Origin: Streptomyces sp. 3214.6
GTDB taxonomy: Bacteria > Actinomycetota > Actinomycetes > Streptomycetales > Streptomycetaceae
Direction of reading: 5' to 3'
Assembly: GCF_900129855.1 (NCBI RefSeq)
Contig: NZ_LT670819.1
Coordinates: 9,238,001-9,302,000 of the forward strand
DNA: 64,000 nucleotides
The first letter of the stretch is position 1, and every line of letters begins with the position of its first letter. A program made the translations under genes and the position numbers. This document shows, piece after piece, positions 34,265 through 45,458 of the stretch. The notes under the pieces are model-generated. The model saw nothing but the letters and a program-made list of their open reading frames with translations, was not told the origin of the DNA and made no database searches.

Positions 34265-36649
34265 ATGTCCGTCGACCCGCAAGCGACGTCCGACCGGCTC
34301 ACCGACGACGAGCTCAGGACGCTGCACGCCCACTGGCGCGCCGCGAACTACCTGGCCGTCGGCCAGATCTACCTCATGGCCAACCCGCTGCTCACCGAGC
34401 CGCTGCGGCCGGAGCACGTGAAGCCGAGGCTGCTGGGCCACTGGGGCACCTCGCCGGGGCTGAACCTGGTGTACACGCACCTCAACCGCGTCATCCGCGC
34501 CCGCGACCTGAACGCCCTGTGCGTCTGGGGGCCCGGGCACGGCGGTCCCGCGGTGGTCGCGAACTCCTGGCTGGAGGGCTCGTACACCGAGACGTACCCG
34601 GACGTCACGCGGGACGCGGCCGGCATGGCCAGGCTGTTCAAGCAGTTCTCCTTCCCCGGCGGCGTGCCCAGCCATGTCGCGCCGGAGACCCCCGGCTCGA
34701 TCCACGAGGGCGGCGAGCTCGGCTACTCGCTCTCGCACGCCTACGGCGCCGCCTTCGACAACCCGGACCTCGTCGTGGCCTGCGTGATCGGCGACGGCGA
34801 GGCCGAGACCGGGCCGCTGGCCGCCTCCTGGCACTCCAACAAGTTCCTCGACCCCGTCCACGACGGCGCCGTCCTGCCGATCCTGCACCTCAACGGCTAC
34901 AAGATCGCCAACCCGACGCTGCTGGCCCGGATCCCCGAACCCGAGCTCGACGAGCTGCTGCGCGGCTACGGCCACGACCCGATCCATGTCACCGGCGACG
35001 AGCCTCACGCCGTCCACCGCGCGATGGCGCAGGCCATGGACACCGCCCTGGACCGCATCGCCGCCCTCCAGCGCGCGGCCCGCGAGGACGGCTCCGGCGA
35101 ACGCCCGCGCTGGCCGGTGATCGTGCTGCGCACCCCGAAGGGCTGGACCGGCCCCGCCCACGTCGACAGCCTGCCCGTCGAGGGCACCTGGCGCTCCCAC
35201 CAGGTGCCGTTGTCCGCCGTCCGCGACAACCCCGAACACCTGCGCCAACTGGAGGCGTGGCTGCGCTCCTACCAGCCCGAGGAACTCTTCGACGAGCACG
35301 GCGGCCCCCGCCTCGACGTGCTCGCCTGGATCCCCGACGGCACACGCCGCCTCGGCGCCACCCCGCACGCCAACGGCGGGCTGCGCCTGCGTGAACTGCC
35401 CCTGCCCGACCTGGACGCGTACGCCGTCCCGCTCAACAAGCCGGGCAGCACCCTGCACGAACCCACCCGTGTGCTGGGCGGGTTGCTCGAGGACGTCATG
35501 CGCTCCACCGCCGACCGGCGCGACTTCCGCCTCGTCGGCCCCGACGAGACCGCCTCCAACCGGCTGCAGGCCGTCTACGACGCCACCGGCAAGGCCTGGC
35601 AGGCGCAGACCCTCCAGGTCGACGAACACCTCGACCGGCACGGCAGGGTGATGGAGATCCTCTCCGAACACACCTGTCAGGGCTGGCTGGAGGGCTATCT
35701 GCTGACGGGCCGACATGGACTGTTCTCCTGCTACGAGGCGTTCGTGCACATCGTCGACTCGATGGTCAACCAGCACGTCAAGTGGCTGCGGGTGACCCGG
35801 AAACTGCCCTGGCGCGCACCCGTCGCCTCCCTCAACTACCTGCTCACCTCACACGCCTGGCGGCAGGACCACAACGGCTTCTCCCACCAGGACCCCGGCT
35901 TCGTCGACCACATCCTCAACAAGAGCCCCGAAGCCGTACGCGTCTATCTCCCGCCGGACACCAACACCCTGCTGTCCGTGGCCGACCACGCCCTGCGCAG
36001 CCGCGACTACGTCAACGTGATCGTGGCGGGAAAGCAGCCCTGCTTCGACTGGCTGACCATGGACCAGGCCCGCGTCCACTGCGCGCGCGGCGTCGGCATC
36101 TGGGACTGGGCCGGCACCGAGAACGGCGCCCGCGAACCCGACGTGGTCCTCGCCTGCGCGGGCGACGTACCCACCCAGGAGGTGCTGGCCGCCGCCCAGT
36201 TGCTGCGCCGCACCCTGCCGGAGGTCGCCGTGCGCGTCGTCAACGTCGTCGACATCGCCCGCCTCATGCCGAGCGACGAACACCCGCACGGCATGGGCGA
36301 CTTCGAGTACGACGGCCTGTTCACCGCCGACAAGCCCGTGATCTTCGCCTACCACGGCTACCCCTGGCTGATCCACCGGCTCGCCTACCGCCGCACCGGC
36401 CACGACCACCTGCATGTGCGCGGCTACCAGGAGATCGGCACCACGACCACACCGTTCGACATGGTCGTCCGCAACGACCTCGACCGCTACCGCCTCGTCA
36501 TGGACGTCATCGACCGCGTCCCCGGTCTCGCCGTGCGCGCCGCCGTCGTGCGCCAGCGGATGGAGGACGCGCGACTGCGCCACCATGACTGGATCCGGGT
36601 CCACGGCACCGACCTCCCGGAGGTTGCGGAGTGGGCCTGGGACGCCTGA
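34265..36649 (+). CDS. xfp: Phosphoketolase (xylulose-5-phosphate/fructose-6-phosphate)
   Basis: 794-residue thiamine diphosphate enzyme that splits xylulose 5-phosphate or fructose 6-phosphate with phosphate to acetyl phosphate and a smaller sugar phosphate. Seen: GHWGTSPGLNLVYTHLNR, the cofactor-binding CVIGDGEAETGPLAASWHSNKFLDP (Mg-TPP motif GDGE) near residue 178, LLTSHAWRQDHNGFSHQDPGF in the PYR domain near 525, and the C-terminal YHGYPWLIHRLAYRR. Length is normal (about 790). ATG at 34265 follows AAGGGA. Confidence 0.96.
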   Translation: MSVDPQATSDRLTDDELRTLHAHWRAANYLAVGQIYLMANPLLTEPLRPEHVKPRLLGHWGTSPGLNLVYTHLNRVIRARDLNALCVWGPGHGGPAVVANSWLEGSYTETYPDVTRDAAGMARLFKQFSFPGGVPSHVAPETPGSIHEGGELGYSLSHAYGAAFDNPDLVVACVIGDGEAETGPLAASWHSNKFLDPVHDGAVLPILHLNGYKIANPTLLARIPEPELDELLRGYGHDPIHVTGDEPHAVHRAMAQAMDTALDRIAALQRAAREDGSGERPRWPVIVLRTPKGWTGPAHVDSLPVEGTWRSHQVPLSAVRDNPEHLRQLEAWLRSYQPEELFDEHGGPRLDVLAWIPDGTRRLGATPHANGGLRLRELPLPDLDAYAVPLNKPGSTLHEPTRVLGGLLEDVMRSTADRRDFRLVGPDETASNRLQAVYDATGKAWQAQTLQVDEHLDRHGRVMEILSEHTCQGWLEGYLLTGRHGLFSCYEAFVHIVDSMVNQHVKWLRVTRKLPWRAPVASLNYLLTSHAWRQDHNGFSHQDPGFVDHILNKSPEAVRVYLPPDTNTLLSVADHALRSRDYVNVIVAGKQPCFDWLTMDQARVHCARGVGIWDWAGTENGAREPDVVLACAGDVPTQEVLAAAQLLRRTLPEVAVRVVNVVDIARLMPSDEHPHGMGDFEYDGLFTADKPVIFAYHGYPWLIHRLAYRRTGHDHLHVRGYQEIGTTTTPFDMVVRNDLDRYRLVMDVIDRVPGLAVRAAVVRQRMEDARLRHHDWIRVHGTDLPEVAEWAWDA

Positions 36650-37009
36650 GACGGCAGCTCACCCGTGGCCGGGCAGGGCGCACGGAACGGGGCGGACGGC
36701 GCAGAAGGCGGGGCAGGAGACGGGGCGTCGTGCGCCCTGGTACGGCCTGCCGCCCGGTGCCTACAGTGGTCGGCCAGCCCTGCACGCGGATCCGGCGAGG
36801 CTGGGCCCCGTCCCACCCCCTGTGGTCACCAGTCGTCCTCGTCCCCGCCCGGCGCCCGTCCGGACCCGGGACGGCCCCGCGCACCGCGCGGCTCCCAGGG
36901 CGACGCATGCGAGGACCACCCGCGCGACAGGCACCATCCATGACACCGCTCGGGCCGCGCGAGGGCCGCCCGCGGTACGAGCGCGCGTCGAGAGCCACTG
37001 GAGGCCGCT
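36650..37009. other. Intergenic region between phosphoketolase and ATP-grasp genes
   Basis: 360 bases. I find no convincing gene, RNA or terminator hairpin in it; TGGAGG just before 37010 is the ribosome site of the next gene. Confidence 0.35.
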
Positions 37010-37987
37010 GTGTCCCGACCGTGCATCGCCCTGATCGCCGACCCCACCTCGCCCGAAGGATGCCGTGAGTACCTCGCCGAGGCCGTCGAACTGCTCACCG
37101 GCGCACCGCCCGTCCGGATCGACTCCCGGCACTTCGCGAGCGGCGGCACCGGCCGCGGCATCCGCGACGGAGGCCGGTTACGGCTGCAAGTCCCCGAAGA
37201 GCGGCTGGACTTCGTGCCCGACGTCGTCCTGCTCTACGAGATCCCGCCGCATCACCGGCGGGCCCTCGCCGGCTTCCAGGAGCTCCTGGAGGGCCACGAC
37301 GTGGTGACGCTCGCCGCCGGCCCCGACGCCTGGCGGACCGCGACCGAGAAGAACCTCACCGTCGAACGCTTCCACCGGGACGGCGTCGCCCAGATGGAGA
37401 CCGTGGTGCTGTCCCGGCCCTCCCTGCCGGAGGCGGCCGGCACGTTCGACCGGCTCGGCCGCGACACCTGGGCCCGGCCCGTCGTCGGCACCGGCGGCAA
37501 CGACACCTTCCATGTCACCACCCCAGCCCAGCTGGAGCACGCCGCCGCCTACTACGCCGAACGCGGCACCGACTGGCTCCTGTCCCGCGACGCGGGCAAC
37601 ATCACCGCCGACGGCCTGCGCCACCAGTTCCGCGTTTTCGTCCTCGGCGACCGCGTCGTACACGCCCGCGAGCACCTCCAGCCCGCGACCGATACCCCCT
37701 GCAACACCTGCCAGGGCGCCACCGCCGTCCACATCGCCCCGCCGGACCTCGATCCCCGGCTCGCCGAACTCGCCGTCGCCGCCACCGCGTCGGTCGGACT
37801 GCCCTTCGCCGGCGTCGACCTGGCGGTGGAGAACGGCGGGGTCGTCTTCGAGGTGAACGTCCAGCCCGCGTTCGTCGACGGCGAACTCGAACTGCACGCC
37901 GTGGCCGTGCCCTACGTCCAGGCACACCTGGACGCCCTCGCCCTGGCCTGCGGCCGTCCGCCCCGGGGGCTCACAGCTTCAGCGTGA
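37010..37987 (+). CDS. ATP-grasp domain protein (RimK-like)
   Basis: 325 residues with an ATP-grasp fold related to RimK/glutathione synthetase ligases. ATP-side blocks are RPVVGTGGNDTFHV near residue 160, DWLLSRDAGNITADGLRHQFRVFVLGDRVVHAREHL near 185-220, and the metal-binding end FAGVDLAVENGGVVFEVNVQPAFVDGE near 265-290 (Asp, Glu and Asn in the usual order). It should ligate a carboxylate to an amine, but substrates cannot be predicted. GTG start behind TGGAGG. The 3' end overlaps the end of the convergent phosphatase gene by 17 bases. Confidence 0.83.
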   Translation: MSRPCIALIADPTSPEGCREYLAEAVELLTGAPPVRIDSRHFASGGTGRGIRDGGRLRLQVPEERLDFVPDVVLLYEIPPHHRRALAGFQELLEGHDVVTLAAGPDAWRTATEKNLTVERFHRDGVAQMETVVLSRPSLPEAAGTFDRLGRDTWARPVVGTGGNDTFHVTTPAQLEHAAAYYAERGTDWLLSRDAGNITADGLRHQFRVFVLGDRVVHAREHLQPATDTPCNTCQGATAVHIAPPDLDPRLAELAVAATASVGLPFAGVDLAVENGGVVFEVNVQPAFVDGELELHAVAVPYVQAHLDALALACGRPPRGLTASA

Positions 37988-40058
37988 ACCACGTCGTCTT
38001 GCCCTCGTCCGTCGGCCGCACCCCCCAACTGGCGGCGAGGGCACGCACCAGCACCAGGCCGCGGCCCGACTCCTCGCCCTCGACCGCCAGGCGCGGCTGG
38101 GGGAGCTGCGGGCTGCGGTCGCTCACCTCGACCGTGAGATCGGTGGCCGTGCGGTGCAGATGCAGGCCGACCGGGCCCTGCGCGTGCTGGACGGCGTTCG
38201 TCAGCGTCTCCGACAGCAGCACCAGCGCGTCCTCGGCGCTGTCGGCGCAGTTCCACGAGGTCAGCGCCGTGCGCAGAAAGGCGCGCCCCTCCGGCACGGA
38301 CGCCGGGACGGCCGGGAGATGGGTGGTGACGGCGGCCAGTGGCGCGGCCGGTAACTGCGCGAGCAGCAGGGTGACGTCGTCGTTGTGACCGTCGGCGTCC
38401 GGCAGCAGACCCGCGAGGACCTGGTCCGCCGCGGCCTCCAGACACGGCGTGCCGACGAACAACTCCTCCAGCAGCACGGTCAGTTCATCGATCCGTACCT
38501 CGATGTCGCTGCCCGGCGTCTCGATCAGGCCGTCCGTGTACAGCACCAGCGTGGCCCCCGGCGGTATCTCCGAACTGGACTGCTCGTACACGACGTCGCC
38601 GACGCCGAGCGGGGCGTTGACCGGACAGGGCAGGGCGCTCACGCCGTCGCCCGCCCCGGACACCAGCACCGGCAGATGCCCCGCCGAACAGACCGTCACC
38701 GTGCCCGCGTCCGGGGCGATCACCAGATAGCAGCAGGTGACGAGCTGGTCGGGCACGTCGAGGTCGGCGACACAGGTGTCCAGCGCCCGCATCAACTGCC
38801 GCGGCTGCATCCCGGTCTTCGCCAGCGCATGCGCGGCCGACCTCAACTGGCCCATCACCGCGGCGGCTTCGAGCCCGCGGCCCATCACATCGCCTATCAG
38901 CACGCCCACCCGGTCGGCGCCCAGCGGAATCAGGTCGAACCAGTCGCCGCCCACCCCCGCGCCCTGCGTGGCGGGCCGGTAGCGGCTGGCGGTGGCCAGA
39001 CCTGGCAGGGCCGGCGGGGTGCCCATCAGACTGCGCTGCAGCGTCAGGGCGATATGCCGCTGCTGCTCGTACAGGGCCGTGAGCTCGGCCTCCGCGCGCT
39101 TGCGGTCGCTGATGTCCCGCACGATCGCGCACGCCCCGGCCACGGTGCCGTGCGTGTCCCGGGTCGGCCACAGCGTGACGTCCACGTCCAGCAGCGCCCC
39201 GGCCTTCGTCAGCCGCAGTGTCTCGTAGTGCTCGACCTTCTCGGCGTGCCGCAGCCGCTCGAGCAGCTCACGGACCTCGCCCCGCAGCTCCGGCGGGGCC
39301 AGCATCGAGACATGCCGGCCGATGGCCTCCTCGGCGGTGTAGCCGTACAGGCGCTGGGCGGCCGTGTTCCAGTACGTGATGTACCCGTCGAGGGTCTTGG
39401 CGAGGATCGCGTCCTGGGACGACTCCACGAGCGCGGCGAGCTCGTTGATGCGCGCCTCGGCCGCCTTGCGGTCGCTGACGTCGCGCACGGCGGCGGACAC
39501 CAGCAGCCCGTCCCTGGTCTCCAGGGGGCTCAGGCTGATCTCGACGGGGAACTCCGTGCCGTCCTTGCGCAGGCCGTGCAGTTCGAGTCCGGCGCCCATC
39601 GGACGGACCTGGCGGTTGGCGGTGTACCCGCGCCGGTGCACGGTGTGCTGGCCGTGGAACCGGTGCGGGATCAGCAACTCGACCGGACGGCCGAGCAGTT
39701 CCTCGCGACCGTGCCCGAACAGGGCCTCGGTCTGGGCGTTGACGAGCTTGATGATGCCCGTGTCGTCGACGATGACCATGGCGTCCGGCGCCGCTTCCAG
39801 CAGCCCCCGGAACCGCTCCTCGGCCCCGCCCACGACACCCCCCGGCGCGGGCGCCCCACAGGCGCACCGTTTCTGCTCGGGCTTGTCCTTCACGCTCTGT
39901 CGAACGCCCTGCCGCGCGCCTTGCCTGCCGGCCTGCCTGACGCCCGGCTTCACGTTCTGCTTCACCTTCTGCTTGACGTCCTGCTTCAGGTTCTGCTGCG
40001 CGGCGCCCGCCCCCGACCCCGCGCGCCGCGCCGGTTCCGCCCGTATCACGTCGGCCAT
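37971..40058 (-). CDS. PAS-PP2C phosphatase with fused anti-sigma kinase-type ATPase domain
   Basis: 695 residues. A K/V/Q/R-rich tract (residues about 20-65) precedes a PAS domain (ERFRGLLEAAPDAMVIVDDTGIIKLVNAQTEALFGHG), a second PAS (SSQDAILAKTLDGYITYWNTAAQRLYGYT), a SpoIIE-type phosphatase (about 340-560; GVGGDWFDLIPLGADRVGVLIGDVMGRGLEAAAVMG) and a C-terminal RsbW/HATPase_c domain (about 575-695; DALVLLSETLTNAVQHA, ESGRGLVLVRALAASWGV). Phosphatase and kinase in one chain suggest it sets the phosphorylation state of an anti-anti-sigma factor. ATG at 40058 follows GAGGTGG. Confidence 0.92.
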   Translation of the reverse strand: MADVIRAEPARRAGSGAGAAQQNLKQDVKQKVKQNVKPGVRQAGRQGARQGVRQSVKDKPEQKRCACGAPAPGGVVGGAEERFRGLLEAAPDAMVIVDDTGIIKLVNAQTEALFGHGREELLGRPVELLIPHRFHGQHTVHRRGYTANRQVRPMGAGLELHGLRKDGTEFPVEISLSPLETRDGLLVSAAVRDVSDRKAAEARINELAALVESSQDAILAKTLDGYITYWNTAAQRLYGYTAEEAIGRHVSMLAPPELRGEVRELLERLRHAEKVEHYETLRLTKAGALLDVDVTLWPTRDTHGTVAGACAIVRDISDRKRAEAELTALYEQQRHIALTLQRSLMGTPPALPGLATASRYRPATQGAGVGGDWFDLIPLGADRVGVLIGDVMGRGLEAAAVMGQLRSAAHALAKTGMQPRQLMRALDTCVADLDVPDQLVTCCYLVIAPDAGTVTVCSAGHLPVLVSGAGDGVSALPCPVNAPLGVGDVVYEQSSSEIPPGATLVLYTDGLIETPGSDIEVRIDELTVLLEELFVGTPCLEAAADQVLAGLLPDADGHNDDVTLLLAQLPAAPLAAVTTHLPAVPASVPEGRAFLRTALTSWNCADSAEDALVLLSETLTNAVQHAQGPVGLHLHRTATDLTVEVSDRSPQLPQPRLAVEGEESGRGLVLVRALAASWGVRPTDEGKTTWFTLKL

Positions 40059-40293
40059 CTTCCACCTCATCCCGCACGACGAATCAGGCCATCTCAGCGC
40101 CTTCGGCCCGCCCCCGCCCCCCGTTGTCGTTTACTGTCCGCCCCCTGTCCGAACCTGAGCGGCACGGAACCGATCAGAATTCGAGAAGCGCCCGCCCGGG
40201 GGCCGCGGATAGCGTGGGTCGTCAGTTCGAGCAGGCGACGCCGACGGAGACCGCGCAGCCGGTCCCGCGGGACGGATGGGGAGACGATTGAGC

Positions 40294-42675
<2,382 letters not shown>

Positions 42676-42711
42676 CGACCCCGCCGAGGCCGGGCACCTG
42701 ACGCCGAAAGA

Positions 42712-42738
42712 CCCCGCAGGCCGGCGGGGCCTGCGGGG
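42712..42738 (+). terminator. Strong hairpin terminator after the UvrA paralogue
   Basis: Perfect 11-bp stem CCCCGCAGGCC / GGCCTGCGGGG with a five-base loop, 37 bases after the stop codon and before the convergent small membrane gene; it can end transcription from both sides. Confidence 0.85.
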
Positions 42739-42795
42739 CCGGCGGAGTGGGGGAGGGAGTGGACGAGGCAGGGAGAGGGAATCGCCGGCGCCGGT

Positions 42796-43164
42796 TCAGT
42801 GGGCGCCCAGACCGCCCCCGCCGAACGAGCCACTGCTGCCGCGGCTCCAACGCGGCCGTTTCTTGTCGGTGCTCGGCCGGGTCTGCATGTTGGTCAGCTC
42901 GTACGGCGTGAGGGGACGGCCGCCCTCCGGCATCCGAGGCACCTCGTCGGGTTCCCGGTTCTCGCGGACCTCGCCCACCGGCCCGCCCGGAGGCAGGTGC
43001 GGCTGTTCCTCGGGGCGCGGCCGGGCCGGCTCGCGCGACTTGATGCGCGCGCCCAGCCAGAAGCTGCCGGCCAGCACGGCCACGAGGGCCAGGCCGACCA
43101 CGAACAGCCCAAGGCTGAGCAAACCGCTCGCGGCGGCCAGCTGCAGGCTTGCGTTGGTAGTCAT
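42796..43164 (-). CDS. DUF6479-like small membrane protein
   Basis: 122 residues: one N-terminal transmembrane helix (LLSLGLFVVGLALVAVLAGSFWLGARI, residues 14-40), then a basic and proline-rich cytoplasmic part containing RPEEQPHLPPGGPVGEVRENREPDEVPRMPEGGRPLTPYEL and a glycine-rich tail SSGSFGGGGLGAH. The central GxVGEVRENREPDEVPxxxxGxRLxPYEL pattern is a recurrent Streptomyces family of unknown role. ATG at 43164 behind a G-rich ribosome site. Confidence 0.8.
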   Translation of the reverse strand: MTTNASLQLAAASGLLSLGLFVVGLALVAVLAGSFWLGARIKSREPARPRPEEQPHLPPGGPVGEVRENREPDEVPRMPEGGRPLTPYELTNMQTRPSTDKKRPRWSRGSSGSFGGGGLGAH

Positions 43165-43311
43165 ATCAGGCGAATACCCCCGCAACGGGTCATGAACCCG
43201 CCACTCAACGCCAGTGACTCTCCGTCCGCGGAGCCTCGCGCTCGGCGTTCGGTGCAGTCGGCGGGACGGGACGGCGGGTTTGGCGCCGCCCCTACCGGCT
43301 ACCCGCCAGAC

Positions 43312-43686
43312 GTGACTTCGACGACATCCCAACAGGAACTCTTCCGGTTCCTGGAGGACCGCTTCGCCTGCGCCCAGGCGTGCACCGAGTGTGCGCGAGC
43401 CTGTGCGCTGCGCGCGAGCCTCGTGGATCCGGACGGGACCGAACAACAAGAACTTGTCCGACGCAAGGGCATCATGTGCGCGGAGGTGTGCGACGCGACC
43501 TGCCGCGTGCTGTCCGAGGACAGCAGCATGGACGAGGCCGGCATCCGCGCCCAGCTGGAGTGGTGCCGGACCGTCTGCCTGGAGTGCGCACACGTCTTCG
43601 ACAAGCACCCGGGAACCGAGGAGAGCGCGGCCGCCTGCCGTGCCTGCGCCGAAACCTGCACGGACTTCATCGCGACGCTGGTCTGA
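43312..43686 (+). CDS. Four-helix-bundle copper-storage-like protein (Csp/DUF326)
   Basis: 124 residues with thirteen cysteines in the spaced pattern of copper-storage proteins: CAQACTECARAC (helix 1), CAEVCDATC (helix 2), CRTVCLEC (helix 3) and CRACAETC (helix 4). In Csp proteins these line the inside of a bundle and hold many Cu(I) ions. There is no signal peptide, so it is of the cytosolic Csp3 type. GTG at 43312 has no clear ribosome site; an in-frame ATG at 43192 would add a charged leader and seems less likely. Confidence 0.85.
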   Translation: MTSTTSQQELFRFLEDRFACAQACTECARACALRASLVDPDGTEQQELVRRKGIMCAEVCDATCRVLSEDSSMDEAGIRAQLEWCRTVCLECAHVFDKHPGTEESAAACRACAETCTDFIATLV

Positions 43687-43707
43687 GCCACCGTTGCGAC
43701 CGGCCCG

Positions 43708-44135
43708 TCATACGACGCCCAGCTCGCGCATCTCGTGCGACATCCGGCGGACGAGAGGCACGGGCAGGCCCGGATGCCGGGCCGCCTGCTGCGCGGTCTC
43801 GGTGTCCCGCAGCAGTCCCATCAGCACCCGTGCGGGCAGTCCCGGGTGCCGGCCGGCCGCGCCCCGGACGGCGCTGTACGGCCGGCAGGCCCTCGCGCGC
43901 CCGGTCGGTGCACAGGTGCGCCGACGGCCGTTCGAACAGCGACTCCCAGGCCTGGGCCCGCTCGCTCGGAGTCTCCTGGACGGCCGCCCGCGCCTCGGCC
44001 TCGATCCGCTCGGCGATCCGGTCCACGACCGTGATCCGGACCTCGCCCCCACTGCAACGGGCCGTCGGCCCACCAGGGTTCCGCGATCTCGAGGCCCGCC
44101 CGCTGAAGCGGCGCCTTGAGTCCGTCAACCGTCAT
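43708..44135 (-). pseudogene. Frameshifted hypothetical gene
   Basis: Three good stretches lie in three frames in the expected order: MTVDGLKAPLQRAGLEIAEPWWADG from 44135, then VRITVVDRIAERIEAEARAAVQ with TPSERAQAWESLFERPSAHL, then HPGLPARVLMGLLRDTETAQQAARHPGLP ending RRMSHEMRELGVV before TGA. Two small indels (near 44055 and 43880) therefore break what was a protein of about 140 residues. The family is not recognised. Sequencing error is an alternative, but two errors are unlikely. Confidence 0.6.
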
Positions 44136-44200
44136 GGGAGGACACCCTGGTGGGAGGAGATCCGTCCCGCACCTCTTCCCGCCCCGCCATTCCCAATTTC

Positions 44201-44214
44201 TGAAACACGTTCTA
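44201..44214. promoter_or_regulatory. KstR-like operator
   Basis: TGAAACACGTTCTA fits the mycobacterial KstR consensus TnnAACnnGTTnnA at every fixed position. It lies 47 bases upstream of the acyl-CoA dehydrogenase start, inside the likely promoter. KstR is a TetR-family repressor of sterol breakdown; another TetR protein of fatty-acid metabolism could recognise a similar site. Confidence 0.55.
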
Positions 44215-44260
44215 CGGTGTGCGCCGTCAGGACACCGGCCTTGGGAAGCCAGGAGGCGCC

Positions 44261-45439
44261 GTGCACCTCGACCACACGCCCGAGCAGCTACGGCTGCGCA
44301 CCGAACTGCGCGCCTACTTCGCCGAGTTGGTGCCCGACAACGCCTACGCCCGGCACACCGACCCCGTCGCCGCCAAACGCTTCTACCGCAAGACGATCCG
44401 CCGCCTCGGCGACGACGGCTGGCTCGGCGTCGGCTGGCCCATGGAGTACGGCGGACGCGGCCTCACCCCGATCGAGCAGTTCATCTTCTTCGACGAAGCC
44501 GCCCAGGCCGGTGTCCCGCTGCCCCTGATGGCGCTGAACACGGTCGGACCGACGATCATGCGCTACGGCACCGACGACCAGAAGGCGTACTTCCTGCCGA
44601 AGATCCTCGCCGGTGAGATCGACTTCGCCATCGGCTACAGCGAGCCGGACGCGGGCACCGACCTGGCCGCCCTCAAGACCCGCGCGGTCCGGGAGGGCGA
44701 CGCATACGTCGTCAACGGGCAGAAGATCTGGACGACCAACGGCGACACCGCGGACTGGGTGTGGCTCGCCGTGCGCACCGACCCCGAGGCCCCGCCGCAC
44801 AAGGGCATCACCATGCTCCTCGTGCCGACCACCGACCCGGGCTACTCCTGCACGGTCATCCGCACCCTCGCCTCCCACGACACCACCGCCAGCTACTACG
44901 AGAACGTCCGCGTACCCGTCAGCCGGCGCGTCGGAGCCGAGAACCAGGGCTGGCGGCTGATCACCAACCAGCTCAACCACGAGCGCGTGACCCTCGCCGC
45001 GCACGGCACCATGGCCATCCGCGCCCTGCACGACGTACAGCGCTGGGCGACGGAGACCAAACTCGCCGACGGCCGCCGGGTCGTCGACCTGCCGTGGGTG
45101 CGCCGCCGGCTCGCCCAGACCCATGTGAAGCTCGACGCGCTCAAGCTCCTCAACTGGCAGATGGTGGGCGCCCTGCAGAACGGCACCCTCACCCCGCAGG
45201 ACGCCTCCGCCGTCAAGGTCTACGGCTCCGAGGCCCGCCGGGACGCCTACGCCTGGCTGATGGAGATCGTCGCCGCCCCCGCCGCACTCCAGGAGGGCTC
45301 GGCCGGCGCCGTGCTCCACGGCGAACTCGAACGCGGCTACCGCTCCGCCGTGATCTTCACCTTCGGCGGCGGCAACAACGAGATCCAGCGGGAGATCATC
45401 TCGTGGATCGGACTGGGGATGCCGCGGGTACGGCGATAA
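44261..45439 (+). CDS. Acyl-CoA dehydrogenase
   Basis: 392-residue flavoenzyme of the acyl-CoA dehydrogenase family, performing the first oxidation of a CoA ester. Seen: N-terminal helical domain, the FAD/substrate block AIGYSEPDAGTDLAALKTRAVREGDAYVVNGQKIWTT near residue 130, and the C-terminal IFTFGGGNNEIQREIISWIGLGMPR typical of the FadE group. The sequence resembles FadE-type enzymes of steroid or long-chain degradation, which agrees with the KstR-like operator upstream. GTG at 44261 directly follows AGGAGG. Confidence 0.93.
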   Translation: MHLDHTPEQLRLRTELRAYFAELVPDNAYARHTDPVAAKRFYRKTIRRLGDDGWLGVGWPMEYGGRGLTPIEQFIFFDEAAQAGVPLPLMALNTVGPTIMRYGTDDQKAYFLPKILAGEIDFAIGYSEPDAGTDLAALKTRAVREGDAYVVNGQKIWTTNGDTADWVWLAVRTDPEAPPHKGITMLLVPTTDPGYSCTVIRTLASHDTTASYYENVRVPVSRRVGAENQGWRLITNQLNHERVTLAAHGTMAIRALHDVQRWATETKLADGRRVVDLPWVRRRLAQTHVKLDALKLLNWQMVGALQNGTLTPQDASAVKVYGSEARRDAYAWLMEIVAAPAALQEGSAGAVLHGELERGYRSAVIFTFGGGNNEIQREIISWIGLGMPRVRR

Positions 45440-45458
45440 CCTCGTGTGACCACAGACG

